Assembly: GCF_001638985.1 (NCBI RefSeq) | Contig: NW_017265153.1 | Coordinates: 803,776 to 867,775 of the forward strand | DNA: 64,000 bases | Direction: 5' to 3' | Origin: Phycomyces blakesleeanus NRRL 1555(-) | Taxonomy: Eukaryota > Mucoromycota > Mucoromycetes > Mucorales > Phycomycetaceae | Part shown: piece by piece, positions 10,811 through 22,861 of the stretch | Position numbering within the stretch: position 1 is the stretch's first letter | How the letters are laid out: every line of letters begins with the position of its first letter | Made by a program: the position numbers and the translations under genes | Notes under the pieces: generated by a model | Told to the model about the DNA's origin: nothing | Seen by the model: only the letters and a program-made list of their open reading frames with translations | Database searches by the model: none

Positions 10811-12407
10811 TTAACTCGACTCTTCATCCTCTGGATGTTTTACTGCAACTTCCTCACGGGTACGACATTCAGCCTTCAGTGCCTCTGTGTTCCAATTGCT
10901 GGTCCACACAACCGCAACGGTTACAAGACAGGATACAATGAGAGCGCCTACCAGACCAGCCCAGATGCCAGTGAGACCCCAGCCGGAGCGGAAACAGAGA
11001 TAGAAACCAACAGGCAGCGCACACACATAGTAAGCCACCAGATTGCACCAGGCACCGACATGTTGACGGCCTTGTCCGTTCAAGACACCATCGGCGATTC
11101 CGGCAATGTTGTCTGCAAATACAAACAGGGCGACCCAGGGTAAGAGTTTCGCAACCGCAGACACGACGTCAGGATCGCTGGTGAACATGTAGGCCCACTT
11201 GTGACGGAAGACGAGTAGCAAAAGACTGTTTAATCCGGCAACGAGTACGGCTGCGTAGATTGCAGTGTGGGCAGCGATTCTGGCCTGCTGTGGGCGCTGG
11301 GCACCCAGCAGGTTTCCGACCCGGTTGGCCGAAGCGATTCCGACACCAAATGCGAGTGTGTAGAGTGCGGTAATGGAGGTGAGGACAACACTTTGTGCTC
11401 CCAGACTAGTGGTATCAATCCAGCTTGCTCCAAACGCAATGATCTCATAGGCCCAGGTCTCTGTACAAATCAAGAGAATTCCAGGGATGGCAAGTCTGGA
11501 CATGGGACCCCAAGCACGCCATTCGAATGCTTGACGGGTAGACCATGCTGGCCAGACCTGGTAGCCGTCCACACGGTAGATATAGAGAGCCATAAAGATA
11601 ACGATGAGCCAGTAAGTCAGACAGCTGGCCAGTGGAGCACCCGAGAAGCCAAGTCCAAGCGTCGAGGACCAGACCAAGACATAGCTGAGCAGAATGTTGA
11701 TCGGAGCACCCATCAGGAGAACAAGCGTCGGGGCGCGGAAGATGCCTTGGGCCTGCAGCATTTTCTTCAGAGCTTCAAAGATCGCAAAGGCTGGTGCACC
11801 TAGGATCATCCAGCGGACGTAGCAGCCCGCAAGACGGGCCACTTCAGGATCCTGTCGAAGGAGCAGGAACACCGATTCGGCAAACCACCACAGAACGCAG
11901 ACGGGGATGTAGAGGACGGATAGAAAGGCAAGACAGCGCTGGACATGCAGACCGACGATCTTCTTGTCGTCTGCACTTGTGAATGCCTGGGAGCACAAGG
12001 TATCGAGCGCCAAAGTTCCACCTGTGGCAACTGAAAGGCCAGTGACAGTGACGAACATACTGCCTAGGGAAGCCGAAGCGAGTTCAGTGGCACCCTTTTT
12101 TTTTATTATTATTTATAAAAAGTAGAAATAATTAGAGAATTAGAATACAATGGTATGAGTTTTAATATCTGATATAAACCAAAAAAATAATAATAATGAA
12201 ATGAAATAGAAGAGTAGATCTTGATTTCTTTATACATACCAAATGGCCAGCGCTAATTACGCTTACACTCTGGAGACTGTTCTGCAAGAGGTAGCTGAGG
12301 ACAAGCGGCATGGCATTGTTGATGAGCCATTTGAATTCTTGTTTATAGGCCTTTGAGACCAAAGGACTCTTTGAAGTCAAGAGAGGGGTATTTTCTGTTG
12401 GTGACAT
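10811..12407 (-). CDS. MATE-family multidrug/organic cation antiporter, 483 aa
   Basis: Two exons, 12240-12407 and 10811-12094, give 1452 nt. The protein starts MSPTENTPLLTSKS and has about twelve hydrophobic segments in two six-helix halves. Motifs typical of fungal MATE proteins are LLQNSLQSVSVISAGHLG, ATELASASLGSMF, TLCSQAF, and in the second half GIASANRVGNLLGAQ and GIADGVLNGQGRQ. MATE transporters export toxic cations or metabolites in exchange for H+ or Na+ at the plasma or vacuolar membrane; the substrate here is unknown. Length matches the family. The coding exon is visibly more GC-rich than every neighbour, and it has one intron where neighbours have many. Confidence 0.92.
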
Positions 12408-13759
12408 TTTTGTGTATGTGTATGTGTATGTGTATGTGAATTGGATTTATGGTAATATAATGATATTATTGTCGTATATGCTTTGTGTGGGTTGTTTCCA
12501 ATGTGTGTTCATCAAATCAGAAGTGAGAAATGCCGTGTGTGGAAGGGGCTTGTAAAGGCACAAAGAATATAGGAGTAGCAAAAAGCCAAGGAAGAGGTAG
12601 AAGTAGAGATATAAAAGGAAGTAGAAGAAGAAGACAAGGAGAAGAAGAGCAAGAAAAATTATCAGAGCAGCAGGAGTTGGACCCTTTTTATTATTGAAAA
12701 GATCGGATGCCTCTTGGCTTTCTTTTCCTTTGACGGCGCCTCATTTTGGACGGAGTGCAGAGGATAAAAAAATAAAATAAAAAATAAACCTCCTCTCCAC
12801 CCCCCCTTTTTTTTTTCGTTTGCACTTGAACGCAGCCAAAAATGAATCTTTCATGTAGTGCGATATTCTCCTGGTCTTCTAGAGATTTGTGCACCTACTA
12901 ACGTCAGACCACCAGCCCCATTTTTCTGTTTCCCTCTTGAATCCTAAATAGAAAAATAAAAACCATACATTATCAGTATGGCATCATCGGCAAGCTGCCC
13001 AGAATGGATTTCTATTGTTCTGCTTATTGGACACCATTTCCCACTCTCATTTTATATCATATACACTTTTCTTTTTATATTTGGCTGTGAATCTAAATCT
13101 AAAAGTGAATGTGACTTTGGTTTTTCTAGAAGTTTGAATTTTATTTTTATTTTAAATTTTTGTCTATACAAGTAACAAGGTCGTAGTGCTTACCAATAAG
13201 CTAGTGTTCTCTTGCCAAACATAGGTGTGCTAGTTGTCTTTAGGGGAATAAGCTCTGATTCTTTATGGATAGTTGAACAAGATGCAGATATAATATATCA
13301 TGTGTAACTGATTGCTATACTTAGAAGTGTTATTATCTTATATATGAAAATATATAAAAGGCTCTCTGACTTGCTACAAAAGAGGTATCGATTGGCCAAA
13401 TACGGTCCCACAACTCTTGATTTTACCTTAATCGTGTCTCGTTCCTAACACACAAGCAAATTATCTGTTGACCCCGCTCCGACTTTAGATGTGATCACAA
13501 AGCCCTTGGTAAGAAGAAGAAATGTTTAAATTTTGAAACCCACCAAGTGTATCCTGTCAAAAACCAAAAAAAAAAAGAATAATATACATGTACGTGGCTA
13601 GAAAGACATGAATAAAAGTGTTTTTATTTAATAGCTTTGGATACCTTTTGTGAAATTAAATTCCTCCAGGAAAATACAAAGAGTTTATGATGCAATAGAG
13701 GATTGGTGGTGGTATATGACATGTGTATGGTACATAAAAGCAAGACAGTAACCTGTTAT
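12408..13759. other. Intergenic, no supported gene
   Basis: Upstream of the MATE gene there are a GTATGT run (12414-12437), a purine-rich AGAAG stretch (12590-12660) and short open frames without domains or coding-like structure. It presumably holds the MATE promoter. Confidence 0.4.
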
Positions 13760-14138
13760 TTATATAATCTGTAATGATGATACTACAGTCGTGTAAGGAA
13801 TGTAAGGACAGCAGCAAATACTGTCAAGAATGCTTCTTTCATGCACATCAAAACGAACCTGCAGACCATGAAGCAGCAAAGCACAAAAAGAAAACGCACA
13901 AAATGATAGTATTCTTGTTTTTTGAATATTGCTTGGCTCGTACCTTTTGGTCTTCTATATCTCTGTGGCGAGGGTCAACGGTAAAGCCATATGCCGCTAC
14001 CATATTTGTACGCTTCCACACAATCACCAAGAAAACCATTTCAATAGTCAGAGACTTTGCTGTATCATAATCGAAACATTTCAAAGGTCGCACGATGTAT
14101 GCGTTGGCGGTATTAATATGATGCAAAAAAAAGAATAG
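13760..14138 (-). CDS. Possible two-exon gene fragment, unknown
   Basis: On the - strand a frame from about 14138 to 13944 ends at a good donor (CAAAAG|GTACGA). It can join to 13858-13760 after an acceptor CTGCAG. The joined protein contains AYGFTVDPRHRDIEDQK followed by VRFDVHERSILDSICCC and ends SSLQII. The clean junction and the cysteine cluster argue for a real gene, but no 5' end was found. The + strand also has an open frame here (CKECKDSSKYCQEC..). I do not recognise either product. Confidence 0.25.
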
Positions 14139-14845
14139 AAAAAGTATTAAAGGTGTACAGACTGAATAACAAGGTTTGACTCTCTTGTCACCTTTACTCT
14201 CACACCATAATTTATTTATATAAAAAAAGAAAAGAAAAATAGCGGAGTTGGACCTCTTCAAATTGAACAAAAAAAAAAAGCTTTTTCTTTATTTCTTTTT
14301 GGTTTTGCTTATCCGCTCAACTTCATTAACACCATCCTTAATATACAAATATATTAAATGAGCTGATGCACATACACTATAAAGATAAAAATAAGAATAA
14401 TCTTTTGTCCAGTTTATATTGATATAATAATATTATTTTGCGAGTCAACCATGTATGTGTGTATTGAATTTTAGTCATTTTCTTTAATTCATTTATATAC
14501 TTCTTGTAATTACTATATATATATATATATATTCAATTGATGTCTATCTATTGTTGTTATAATATATTTGGGGTACCTTGATTAAATCTGTAATATAATA
14601 AAACTAGACAAGGCAAAGTCTATTTACCTTGTTTGGTTCTTCTTTTTTTTTCTATCGATAAAGCAAATGAAATCTAAAACACAATACATAGATACATATA
14701 ACAACTTACATTTCTTATGATAAGATGGTTTATTCAGTTGAATTTCAAAAAGAGAGAGAGAGGGAGAGAAAAAGAAGAAGATCTTATAGGCCATAGATTG
14801 AGATAAAGTAAGAAACTGATTAGCTGGGTTTTCCTGCATGTGTTT

Positions 14846-14876
<31 letters not shown>

Positions 14877-15265
14877 TTGTAAATCACATCTTTCTGATAG
14901 TTTCACAAGATGAATAAATCAATACGGTTGCACAATAGCCTTTTTTTTCTGTACAATAATTTTATTTTTAAAGACTCTCAAGACTTAAAGAAGTGTATGG
15001 TATTACAAACGTACGGTCCAGACAATCATCTCTAATTCAAACGTTGTATTTATTTAACTCAAGACCAATACAATAGTCCTTTTTCTGTTTTTTATTATTA
15101 AATATCAATACACATACTTTTGTATTGTATTTGTTTTAATGAACGCTAAGAGGTATCATAATAATAGACATTTATTCATTAAATGAAGACCCAGTAAAGT
15201 AAAGTAAAGTTAAAAAAAAAAGACCATCAAATCAATCAATTAATCAATTGCTTGTTATGATAGAG
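14139..15265. other. Intergenic with TTTA repeat
   Basis: No supported gene. It holds a TA run near 14513-14532, a purine-rich run near 14749-14782 and a TTTA tract at 14845-14878. Confidence 0.45.
14845..14878. repeat. (TTTA)n microsatellite
   Basis: About eight tandem TTTA units in the spacer downstream of the Rieske gene. Confidence 0.85.
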
Positions 15266-16272
15266 CTACCAGTCATTAACCTTGCAGGCATTAAGACTCT
15301 TCCCTTTAACCATTTCATTACCCTCCAAGTTAAATCTCCAATTGTGCTTCGTGCACACAAGTGTGTTACCCAACACATTTCCCCAGGTCACCAAATCAAC
15401 TCCCTTGTGAGGACAGAACCGATTGCATTCATATACACCATCAGTTGTCTTGACCCGAATCCGGTTGCCATTCACAGGCTCAATGGGTCTACCAGAGAAC
15501 ACCTTTTTAGAACCAGGAGAAGTCTCAGGTGTAGGACCAGCAGCATCCGGACCACCACCGCCATTATTAGTAGTAGGATCAATGGTTGAGTCTTTTGTAG
15601 GTACAGTTGCATGTGAATTGTTTTCATCCTCAGAGCTGTCTGATGAATCACTCTTCTTCTTGTAAGATTTGTTTTTCTTTTCTACAAAAAATAAAAAATA
15701 AAAAAGAAGAGCATTGTCAATGAGCTTTCATTCTGTCCCTTTTCATATTTCTAATCCTCACTATATCGTGTTTTATATAGATGCTTAAAATAAATCCAAG
15801 TCAATCTTACTCTTTTGATATTTTGGGCTAACGGCTGCTCTAAGAAGATCTCTAACAAGGGGTAACAGTGGAATAACCTATTGTCAATTGGTGCGCACAC
15901 GTAAACCAATTGATTTAATAACTGTGATTATAGTCTGTAATTCATGAATTCCCCTCCTTTAATATAGGTAGGTATATCACCTTCCAGCTATTATCTGACA
16001 GATCACGGAGATCGCGAACCTAAGGATCAAGCTCATTAGCATTTCATTTCATTACTTTTCTTTTTGTTTAAAAAAAAATAAGATTATGTGATTCACTTAC
16101 AAAGCCAAGACGATTGGCTTCAAGAATGTCAATGTCGCTGTCAATCTGGTCTTCAGTCCATGATCTTTCTTTGCCGATCTGTTCTATCAATGTAGATGTT
16201 CTCTAAACACACCATTGTCAGTTTACGCTACAAAAAAAAATCCATATATACACCACAGTTCATTATATATGC

Positions 16273-16304
<32 letters not shown>

Positions 16305-16526
16305 ATGTGTATACGTGGGTATCAAAGAAGCTAACCATAGAGTCTGGCAAGGGAACGTTCTCAATCTCTAGATATACATTTATATGTTTAAAACAAATGA
16401 TAAGACTTGTGACTTTACAATCGTTTTTTATTATTATTTACCATAACCTGCATTCTTTCCAGAAGAGGCAGGAAGGGAGTCAAGATAAGACTGGTACATA
16501 TCAAAGCTCTTCTTGTTCTTTCCCAT
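15266..16526 (-). CDS. Soluble Rieske [2Fe-2S] domain protein, 246 aa
   Basis: Six exons join in frame: 16442-16526, 16336-16367, 16101-16202, 15981-16019, 15811-15877 and 15266-15681 (741 nt). The N-terminal half has an acidic helical region (ERSWTEDQIDSDIDILEAN), then RDLRDLSDNSWKVIPLLPLVRDLL, which looks like a small SAM-like helical domain. Next is a lysine/serine-rich linker with a PTTNNGGGGPDAAGP low-complexity stretch. The C-terminal Rieske domain carries Cys198-Pro-His200 and Cys218-Thr-Lys-His221, the CxH...CxxH ligands spaced by 17 residues. There is no membrane span or obvious mitochondrial presequence, so it is not the bc1 Rieske subunit, and no oxygenase catalytic domain is attached. 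Its electron partner and substrate are unknown. It lies 113 bp downstream of the coiled-coil gene on the same strand. Confidence 0.8.
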
Positions 16527-16639
16527 GGCAACAACGATAAGGTAATGTAAGAATTTTGTTTTAAAAAAGAAAGAAAGAAAAAAGAAGTGAAAGAAGAAGT
16601 GAAAGTGAAAATGAGTGAGAGGAAGAGTCTGACTTTTAA

Positions 16640-17726
16640 TTATGCGATTGCAGAGGGATTCAAGACTTGAATTTCATACATGCATTCGGTAATACAATTC
16701 ATCAAATGATCAATTGTTTGTTGTCTCTGAAGAGTCTGATGATATTCATCACTCGCCAGCATCTCCTCAACCATTCCCTTGACCTCTTCTACGGTCTGGT
16801 ATGTCTCTGCTGCTTCCTGAGCTGTGATGTCCACCTTTTCCTTCAATTCAAGATATCCAGGTATCGATTCAAACGACAGTTGGACATCCTTGATTTCATT
16901 CTCAACCTCTTCAATCTCCTCCTCCATCAATTCAACCTCTTCCTGGAGTCGTCTGGTCTCCTTCTTTTCGGCTCTCAGGCACTCTTCTCCCTTTTCTCGC
17001 TTTTGCCGAACAAGGTACACCTTGTGCCGGAGCTGTGCCATGTGTTGATCGGATACTTTGGACTCCGGTAAAGCATTGACCTGTTCTGGTTTGGGTGGTA
17101 CGACTAGACGAACACCTCTTTCTCTTTCTCTTTCTCCTTCTTCAGAAACTGGACTGTGCGCCTTGAAAGTCTGGGGTGCAATCTGGTTTTCCTGATAAGC
17201 CACCATCCCAAGACCATTTTCAGATGGTGACCGACGAGGAAACTCTAATGGATCTTTGTAGATGTCACGAAGAGGACTTCGGTGTTGAGTGTCTTGACCA
17301 GACAACTTTTTTTTTTTTGGATGTTATTGTTATTAAATAAGCGAACAAACAAAACAGATAAATAACAAAGTTCTTAATTAGCATATATTAAAAAATAATA
17401 ATATGTACTCATTTATTTATAAATGAGTACAAGAAGTAATAATACCTTGTCTTTAGGATTCATTGGACTAACATGGCTTTTGGAATCTAATGTATCTTTG
17501 ACTAATGTGATCTAGATGAACATTAATAAGAATAACAAATACAATAAATGTTTCTTTTTATATTAATGCTTATATATATTTATTTATTTAAAAAAAAGTT
17601 AAATAGATAAATGAGGCATGTATAAGAAAGACATATATAGGAATCCAAGGTTGGATCAGAGTATACCTTGTGACTAATGGTTCCTGGTGATGGTGATCGT
17701 GCGTTCTCTCGGTTGATCGTACTCAT
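16640..17726 (-). CDS. Coiled-coil protein of unknown function, 263 aa
   Basis: Three exons, 17667-17726, 17446-17511 and 16640-17305 (792 nt), with clean GT-AG junctions. The first ~110 residues are polar and disordered, rich in Ser/Pro with several SP sites (ARSPSPG, SHVSPM, HRSPLR, RRSPSEN) that could be CDK or MAPK targets. From about residue 135 to 215 the sequence is strongly charged and heptad-like (RRLQEEVELMEEEIEEVENEI), indicating a long coiled coil. It ends with a short helical tail. I do not recognise the family. The SP-rich N-terminus plus coiled coil is common in cell-division and cytoskeletal proteins, but this is only a hint. Confidence 0.65.
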
Positions 17727-18094
17727 GATTGCTATTGGGTGAATGGAACAAGACAAATGGTGGTTTAAGAATGAAGTTACTGATTACTGAAAAGTGACGT
17801 GGATTTATTTATTTCCTCACTGCATTTATTTAATTAAATGTATATATATATATATATATATACATATACATACATGCATACATATATTGTCAAGACAATA
17901 CACCTTGAACAATGTACATCATACTTGGATTGGACCTTCTTATTCTACAAATATACAAGAAATTTAAACAACTTGATTCACATACGCATACATCATTTTT
18001 ATTGATCTGTTGCTTTTTTTTTTTAAAAAAAAAAAAGAAAAACAGGAAAAGAACAAGGATGAATTATCCATAGTTGATAAAAAAGATATACATT
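17727..18094. other. Short intergenic spacer
   Basis: This lies upstream of the coiled-coil gene and downstream of the epoxide hydrolase. It contains a TA run (about 17842-17862) and a poly(T)/poly(A) pair near 18016-18034. No gene was seen. Confidence 0.5.
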
Positions 18095-19934
18095 CTAATC
18101 AAATGGTTTTCTTCCCACTTTCTTTGTAAAGCGTTGAATGTCATCAAGCAAAAGAGCATCTTCTTCAAGTGCAGCAAAATGGCCACCCTGATGATAGTTA
18201 ATATAAAACGCACAGACAAATTTGGTTAATTATCACAGCATTTGTACAGTACCAAGAAAGAAACCAAAGAAGAAGAGTTAGAAAAGATTAATTGAAACTA
18301 ATTTTGTTTTCTTACCAGATTATGTTTTGTGAAAAATACAAGGTTAGCCGTGAGATTAATCCATTCGGCTGGCATCTATAAATCCCCACACGCATACGCA
18401 TATACAAATATTAAGAATATTATGTATAGACATTGGTATTGGACTTACTTTCATCATTTCGCCTTCATAGATAGTGTACCCATGAGGAATAGAAATGGCC
18501 TCAAGTGATAGAGAATTCACCTGCTTTCCCTGGAAAACCTCATAGTACAGACGAGTAGAGGGACCAATGGTTTTTGTCATCCAGTAGATTGTTCTTTCAT
18601 TAGAAAGAAAGAAAAGGGACACATGTCTTGTGTAAATATGCAGAATCTGTGTAGGTCTTGCCTGTCATTTGCTATACTATACATTTGAGTCAGGAATTCA
18701 TCTTGAGTGATAGTATCAGGCAAAACCGTGCCCTCAGTGTCTCCAGGGTGATAAGTCCAGGCGTGGTATTTTTCCAGTAGCCAAGCTTAAGTAGTCCAAA
18801 AAGTTAACATATATGTATATACATATATTTATAGATTGAAACAAACTCAAAAACACACACACACACACATACCTAAAAGACCAACAGGACTATCTGTGAG
18901 GGAATAGGCCAATGTATAAGGACGTGTGCCCTGAATGGCTCGGTACCCAGCATCATTATTGTTCTCAACATCCATAAACGACCGACCAACAATTTTAACC
19001 GCACCGTTTCCGTAAACAGCGTCAAAGCCAAGAGGAATACTGGATAGAAACTTGACAACCTGAAGAGGGTGGGACATGACATTCTTGACTGTAGGTATCG
19101 GAGGAACAGACAAGGGCATTGATGTCAAGAAAGCTTTACAGTTTTCAGATCTATGGACAGCAATCCACTTTCCAATCACAGCTCCCCAGTCGGTACCAAA
19201 GACCACTTATAAAAGAAAACCAAACAAGGATTATAAGTATAATACATGAGAGCTGTACTAGTATCAGACCAAATCAAAGCAAGATACAAGAAATAAGAAA
19301 TGAAACAAAGTAAGATTACTGTATTTGGTATAGCCGAGTTTGACCATGAGAGTATTGAAGATGCTTCCCATCTTCCCACAGTCAAAGCCGGTGGTCGTAG
19401 GAGGGGATGAGAACCCATAGCCTGGAAGACTAGGAACAACAACATGGTATGTCTGGAATAACTCCATTAATCAATAATGAATGAATTGATAAATGAATTG
19501 ATAAATATACATCTATGAATTTAATGAAGTTACAAGAACCTGTCTTTTTCTTTTCTTACCTGTCCTCCATTGACACCATCTCTTAGAGGGTCAATTAATT
19601 TGTGGAACTCATAAAATGTGGATGGCCATCCATGGAGCAAAATGATAGGAATAGCATCACTCTTGGTAGAAGGCTCATGCACAAAATGTAGGTTGATATC
19701 CTCAATATCTCCTCGGTAGTGCTTCCAGCGGTTCATTTCTGCGCGTGATTTTTCCCAATCAAACGCGTTTCTCCAGGCATCAACCATGGGAGCCACAGCC
19801 CAACGAGGCGCACCATAGGACCACCCGACATTGGCATCAAGCTCTTGAGGATAATGCACATTCGCCAGTCTGTTTGCCAGTTCTTCCTTTTGGCTTTCAG
19901 AAAGGCTCGGAATACTAAAGGGTACAAAAGACAT
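18095..19934 (-). CDS. Epoxide hydrolase (microsomal-type alpha/beta hydrolase), 420 aa
   Basis: Seven exons: 19560-19934, 19320-19452, 18873-19205, 18662-18785, 18449-18593, 18316-18375 and 18095-18187 (1263 nt). The N-terminal EHN region (SESQKEELANRL..YPQEL..GWSYG) is followed by the alpha/beta hydrolase fold. The oxyanion-hole motif HGWPS sits at about 101-105, the nucleophile Asp175 in FGTDWG, and the catalytic His393 in GGHFAALE near the C-terminus. These enzymes open epoxides to diols, in detoxification or secondary metabolism. There is no N-terminal membrane anchor, unlike mammalian EPHX1. The nucleophile elbow reads GTDWG rather than the usual GGDWG. Intron 4 (18594-18661) is of GC-AG type (GACAG|GCAAGA); the exons on either side rejoin in frame. 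Confidence 0.92.
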
Positions 19935-20847
19935 ATTTAAAGAAGTAAAAATAATGATGAAGAAGAAACTGAAAAATATATATATGCACATAATTTCTGT
20001 CTATTTAAATAGAAATAATGCTGACTATTATTGTAGCTGGACCGAAATTTCTTTCTATTCTTTTTTCTTTTTATGAAAAAAAAGTCTATAGAGAGGAATT
20101 TGGCGTTAAATCACGATGTTTATGTTATACAGAAACTCTAATACCTCAAGACAGCCACAGTAGCCATGATCCGCAGCACTTACTTGAATTAATATCACAA
20201 TAGCTTCCGAACCACGATCAAAATTACATAGAGTAAATAAGGAAGCCCTTTAGTCAAATGCTAGTTGTATAGATATATAAAATATACATTTGGCTAGTAA
20301 GTGATTTATTGTTGTTGATAAGAACTTTTTTTTTCAGTCAAAAGAAACAGTCATTTGTTGGATTTTAGTGTGAGACTTGGTAATAAGAGATTAAATATAG
20401 AATGCGTGGTTAAAGGCAGTCCTCGGATGTCTTGTAGATGGGAAAGTGGATTCTAATGCTATATGTTAAATAGCTTTGAATAATTATATAGATTGTTACA
20501 CTATTCAAAAGAGAGAGAAAGAGATAGGGAGAATTGAGTGATGTGAAATGCTAAAGAAACAGACCTGATCCACTAATTCACTCCATTAAGCAAGAATCAT
20601 AAATACTCAAATATTGAGTAGATATTTTACAAGCCAAAGAATCGTCCAAGACCTTTTCAAATAATGTACCTTGTCCTTGTCCTTACTCTTATATAATACA
20701 TACTAATTGAGGTAAAATAATAAATTAAATTAACAAAGGATTATTAGGGACTATTGTTAAATGAAGCACCCTAATCAAACACAATAGAAGAGACACTTAT
20801 AGATATGTACCTATGCGCCACATCCCCTTTACTCTTCACCCTTCACC

Positions 20848-20907
20848 CTTCTCCTTCTCCTTCTCCTTCTCCTTCTCCTTCTCCTTCTCCTTCTCCTTCT
20901 CCTTCTT
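20848..20907. repeat. (CTTCTC)n polypyrimidine tract
   Basis: About ten near-perfect copies of a CTTCTC hexamer form a homopyrimidine run. Such mirror-symmetric polypyrimidine tracts can adopt triplex structure in general; that is inference here. Confidence 0.85.
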
Positions 20908-22330
20908 CTTCTACTTCTTCATATGTATATATTATAAAGGCCATGTTACTTAAAGGGATGAGCTTCTATTGTAGGAAATAGCATTCTATTTTAGAACTTT
21001 ATAACAAATGGTCATTAAACTATCCCTTGACTGTGCATTGTACTTTTATTGACATATGTCACTGTCATACGGTGGGATCCTTGGAATTACCTCTGTAGAT
21101 CATTACAATAATCCAATCCAATTTAAATTTAAATAACATAAATAAAACAATGTACCAAAATAATAATAATAATAATGTTATCCCCTACCCCTACTTCCTT
21201 CAAAGTAAAGAGAGAGAAATTACAGCATTTCTACACCCTTTGTATTCATTTGTTTTGCCACATCAAGGGTCCACACACAAACCTGTATTTTTCAAGTCAC
21301 ACAAGGTTGTCAGAATAGTGAATCTGCTGCTGCCTGTGCAAAATATTGATACTATTGCCTTAATCTAACCCAACACTATAACCACATTATTAGAAATTTG
21401 ACAAAAGGAGTACCGATGCCAATATGAGTAGCAGTGCCAGTAGCAGTACCGGTACCAGAATTGGAGAGAAATGAAAATGAACAGGTAAAATAATACAAAA
21501 CAAAAACGGCCATGGCAAGAGTTCCATTAGTGTGCCATAAACACACAAAATCCGGTTAATGGATTTTGATCATCGCCAGCTAGAATAGATAGACTTTGCC
21601 AGGTGGGGTTTTTACCAGGACAGAATTAAACGATCGACATCTTTGATATATAACTATATATATATATATATATATATAAATATATATACATACAGTTGAT
21701 AATGGAACTTTTCTTTTTGCTTTACCATTCAGACGCTTCAGTTCTTTATTCACTTTGATGATATTTCGAAAAACTTAGTCATAATATCTTTCGGGAGATC
21801 TTTTTCTCCCTATAATTATAATTACTATTATACATTATATATAATATTAATATTAATATTAATAATAGTAGATAAAATATTTAAAGAAGCAGGAGCGTTT
21901 CAAAGATACCAAAACACGGAGATCAATACCGGACTACGGAATTCCTCTTTGAAAAAAGCTAAGCATAGAACACACTTCACTGATCTACACCGAGTACTTA
22001 AAAAATAAAATAAAAATAAAAAATAAAATAAAAACCGATGCATGTGCTCGTATTTTAATGTTACACGGACCTAACACATCCTACAGTGTACCACAGCATA
22101 CTCTGAAAGATATATATATATATATATAAATATATACATATATAAATATATACATATGTGTGTGTGTGTGCGTGTGTGTGTGTGTGTACTGCAACAATGG
22201 TCAATACGCTTTTAGTCAAAGCTGATCCTCATCTTATTTAACTCTTCTCTTGATAAACTCGTAGTGCAAAAATCAATTATGTACCCAATAAGATGAGTTT
22301 GATTATGTTTACGCTTAGTGAGCAAAATAA

Positions 22331-22408
22331 TACAACAACAACAACAACAACAACAACAATAACAACAACAACAACAGCACCAGCAACAGCAACAGCAACA
22401 GCAACAAG
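22331..22408. repeat. AAC/AGC trinucleotide tract
   Basis: Imperfect AAC repeats grade into CAACAG-type repeats. The translated runs of valine or glutamine in short frames here are artefacts of the repeat. Confidence 0.85.
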
Positions 22409-22861
22409 AAAACCAAGAAAAGCCAATACTAAAAGATAAAATACCATAGAATAAAGGCCGCAGCGTTTCAAATTAGCCATCTAATTGCACCTACTAAAGT
22501 CTTACTTGGACACTTGGACACTTGGACACTTGGACACTTTGATATATATATGAGTGTATATATAAGCATATATACAGTCCTCACAAAGTATCGGTTAGTA
22601 GGCAGGTGGTCCAGATCACTGCACCATTGTTTCCCAAAGCCGAATGCGGCGTCCCAACCTAGCAAGGCAAGAACATAGTGACACATTACCTGATTTAGTT
22701 TCCTTTACTTGATGACGACAAGCCATAATAAATTCAAGGGACAGAGAGAGAGAGAGAAAGAGCAAGCTTTTCCCTTCATAGTTATTCCCTCCTTTTGGTT
22801 TATTTATTTTTTTATTTTTTGGTTGCTTTTTTTTTCTTCCAACCCCAGGCTTACAACTCAA

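Larger units (their letters stand above)
19935..22861. other. Large intergenic region, repeat-rich, no gene seen
   Basis: This lies between two divergently transcribed genes (epoxide hydrolase - and PH protein +). It contains a CTTCTC hexanucleotide tract, several TA runs, a GT run (22155-22190), an AAC/CAG-type tract and a TTGGACAC repeat (22507-22538). Open frames here are short and consist largely of translated repeat. It should hold both promoters. The + ORF that starts at 22709 extends into this region, but its first 51 residues look like non-coding 5' sequence. Confidence 0.45.

Noticed and set aside
22277..22480. Hydrophobic valine-rich frame on -
   Set aside because: It is the translated AAC/CAG-type repeat at 22331-22408.
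22709..22861. Longer start for the PH-domain protein with a hydrophobic leader
   Set aside because: The 51 extra residues are low-complexity and end at an acceptor-like sequence; a non-coding leader with an intron fits better. It cannot be excluded without transcripts.
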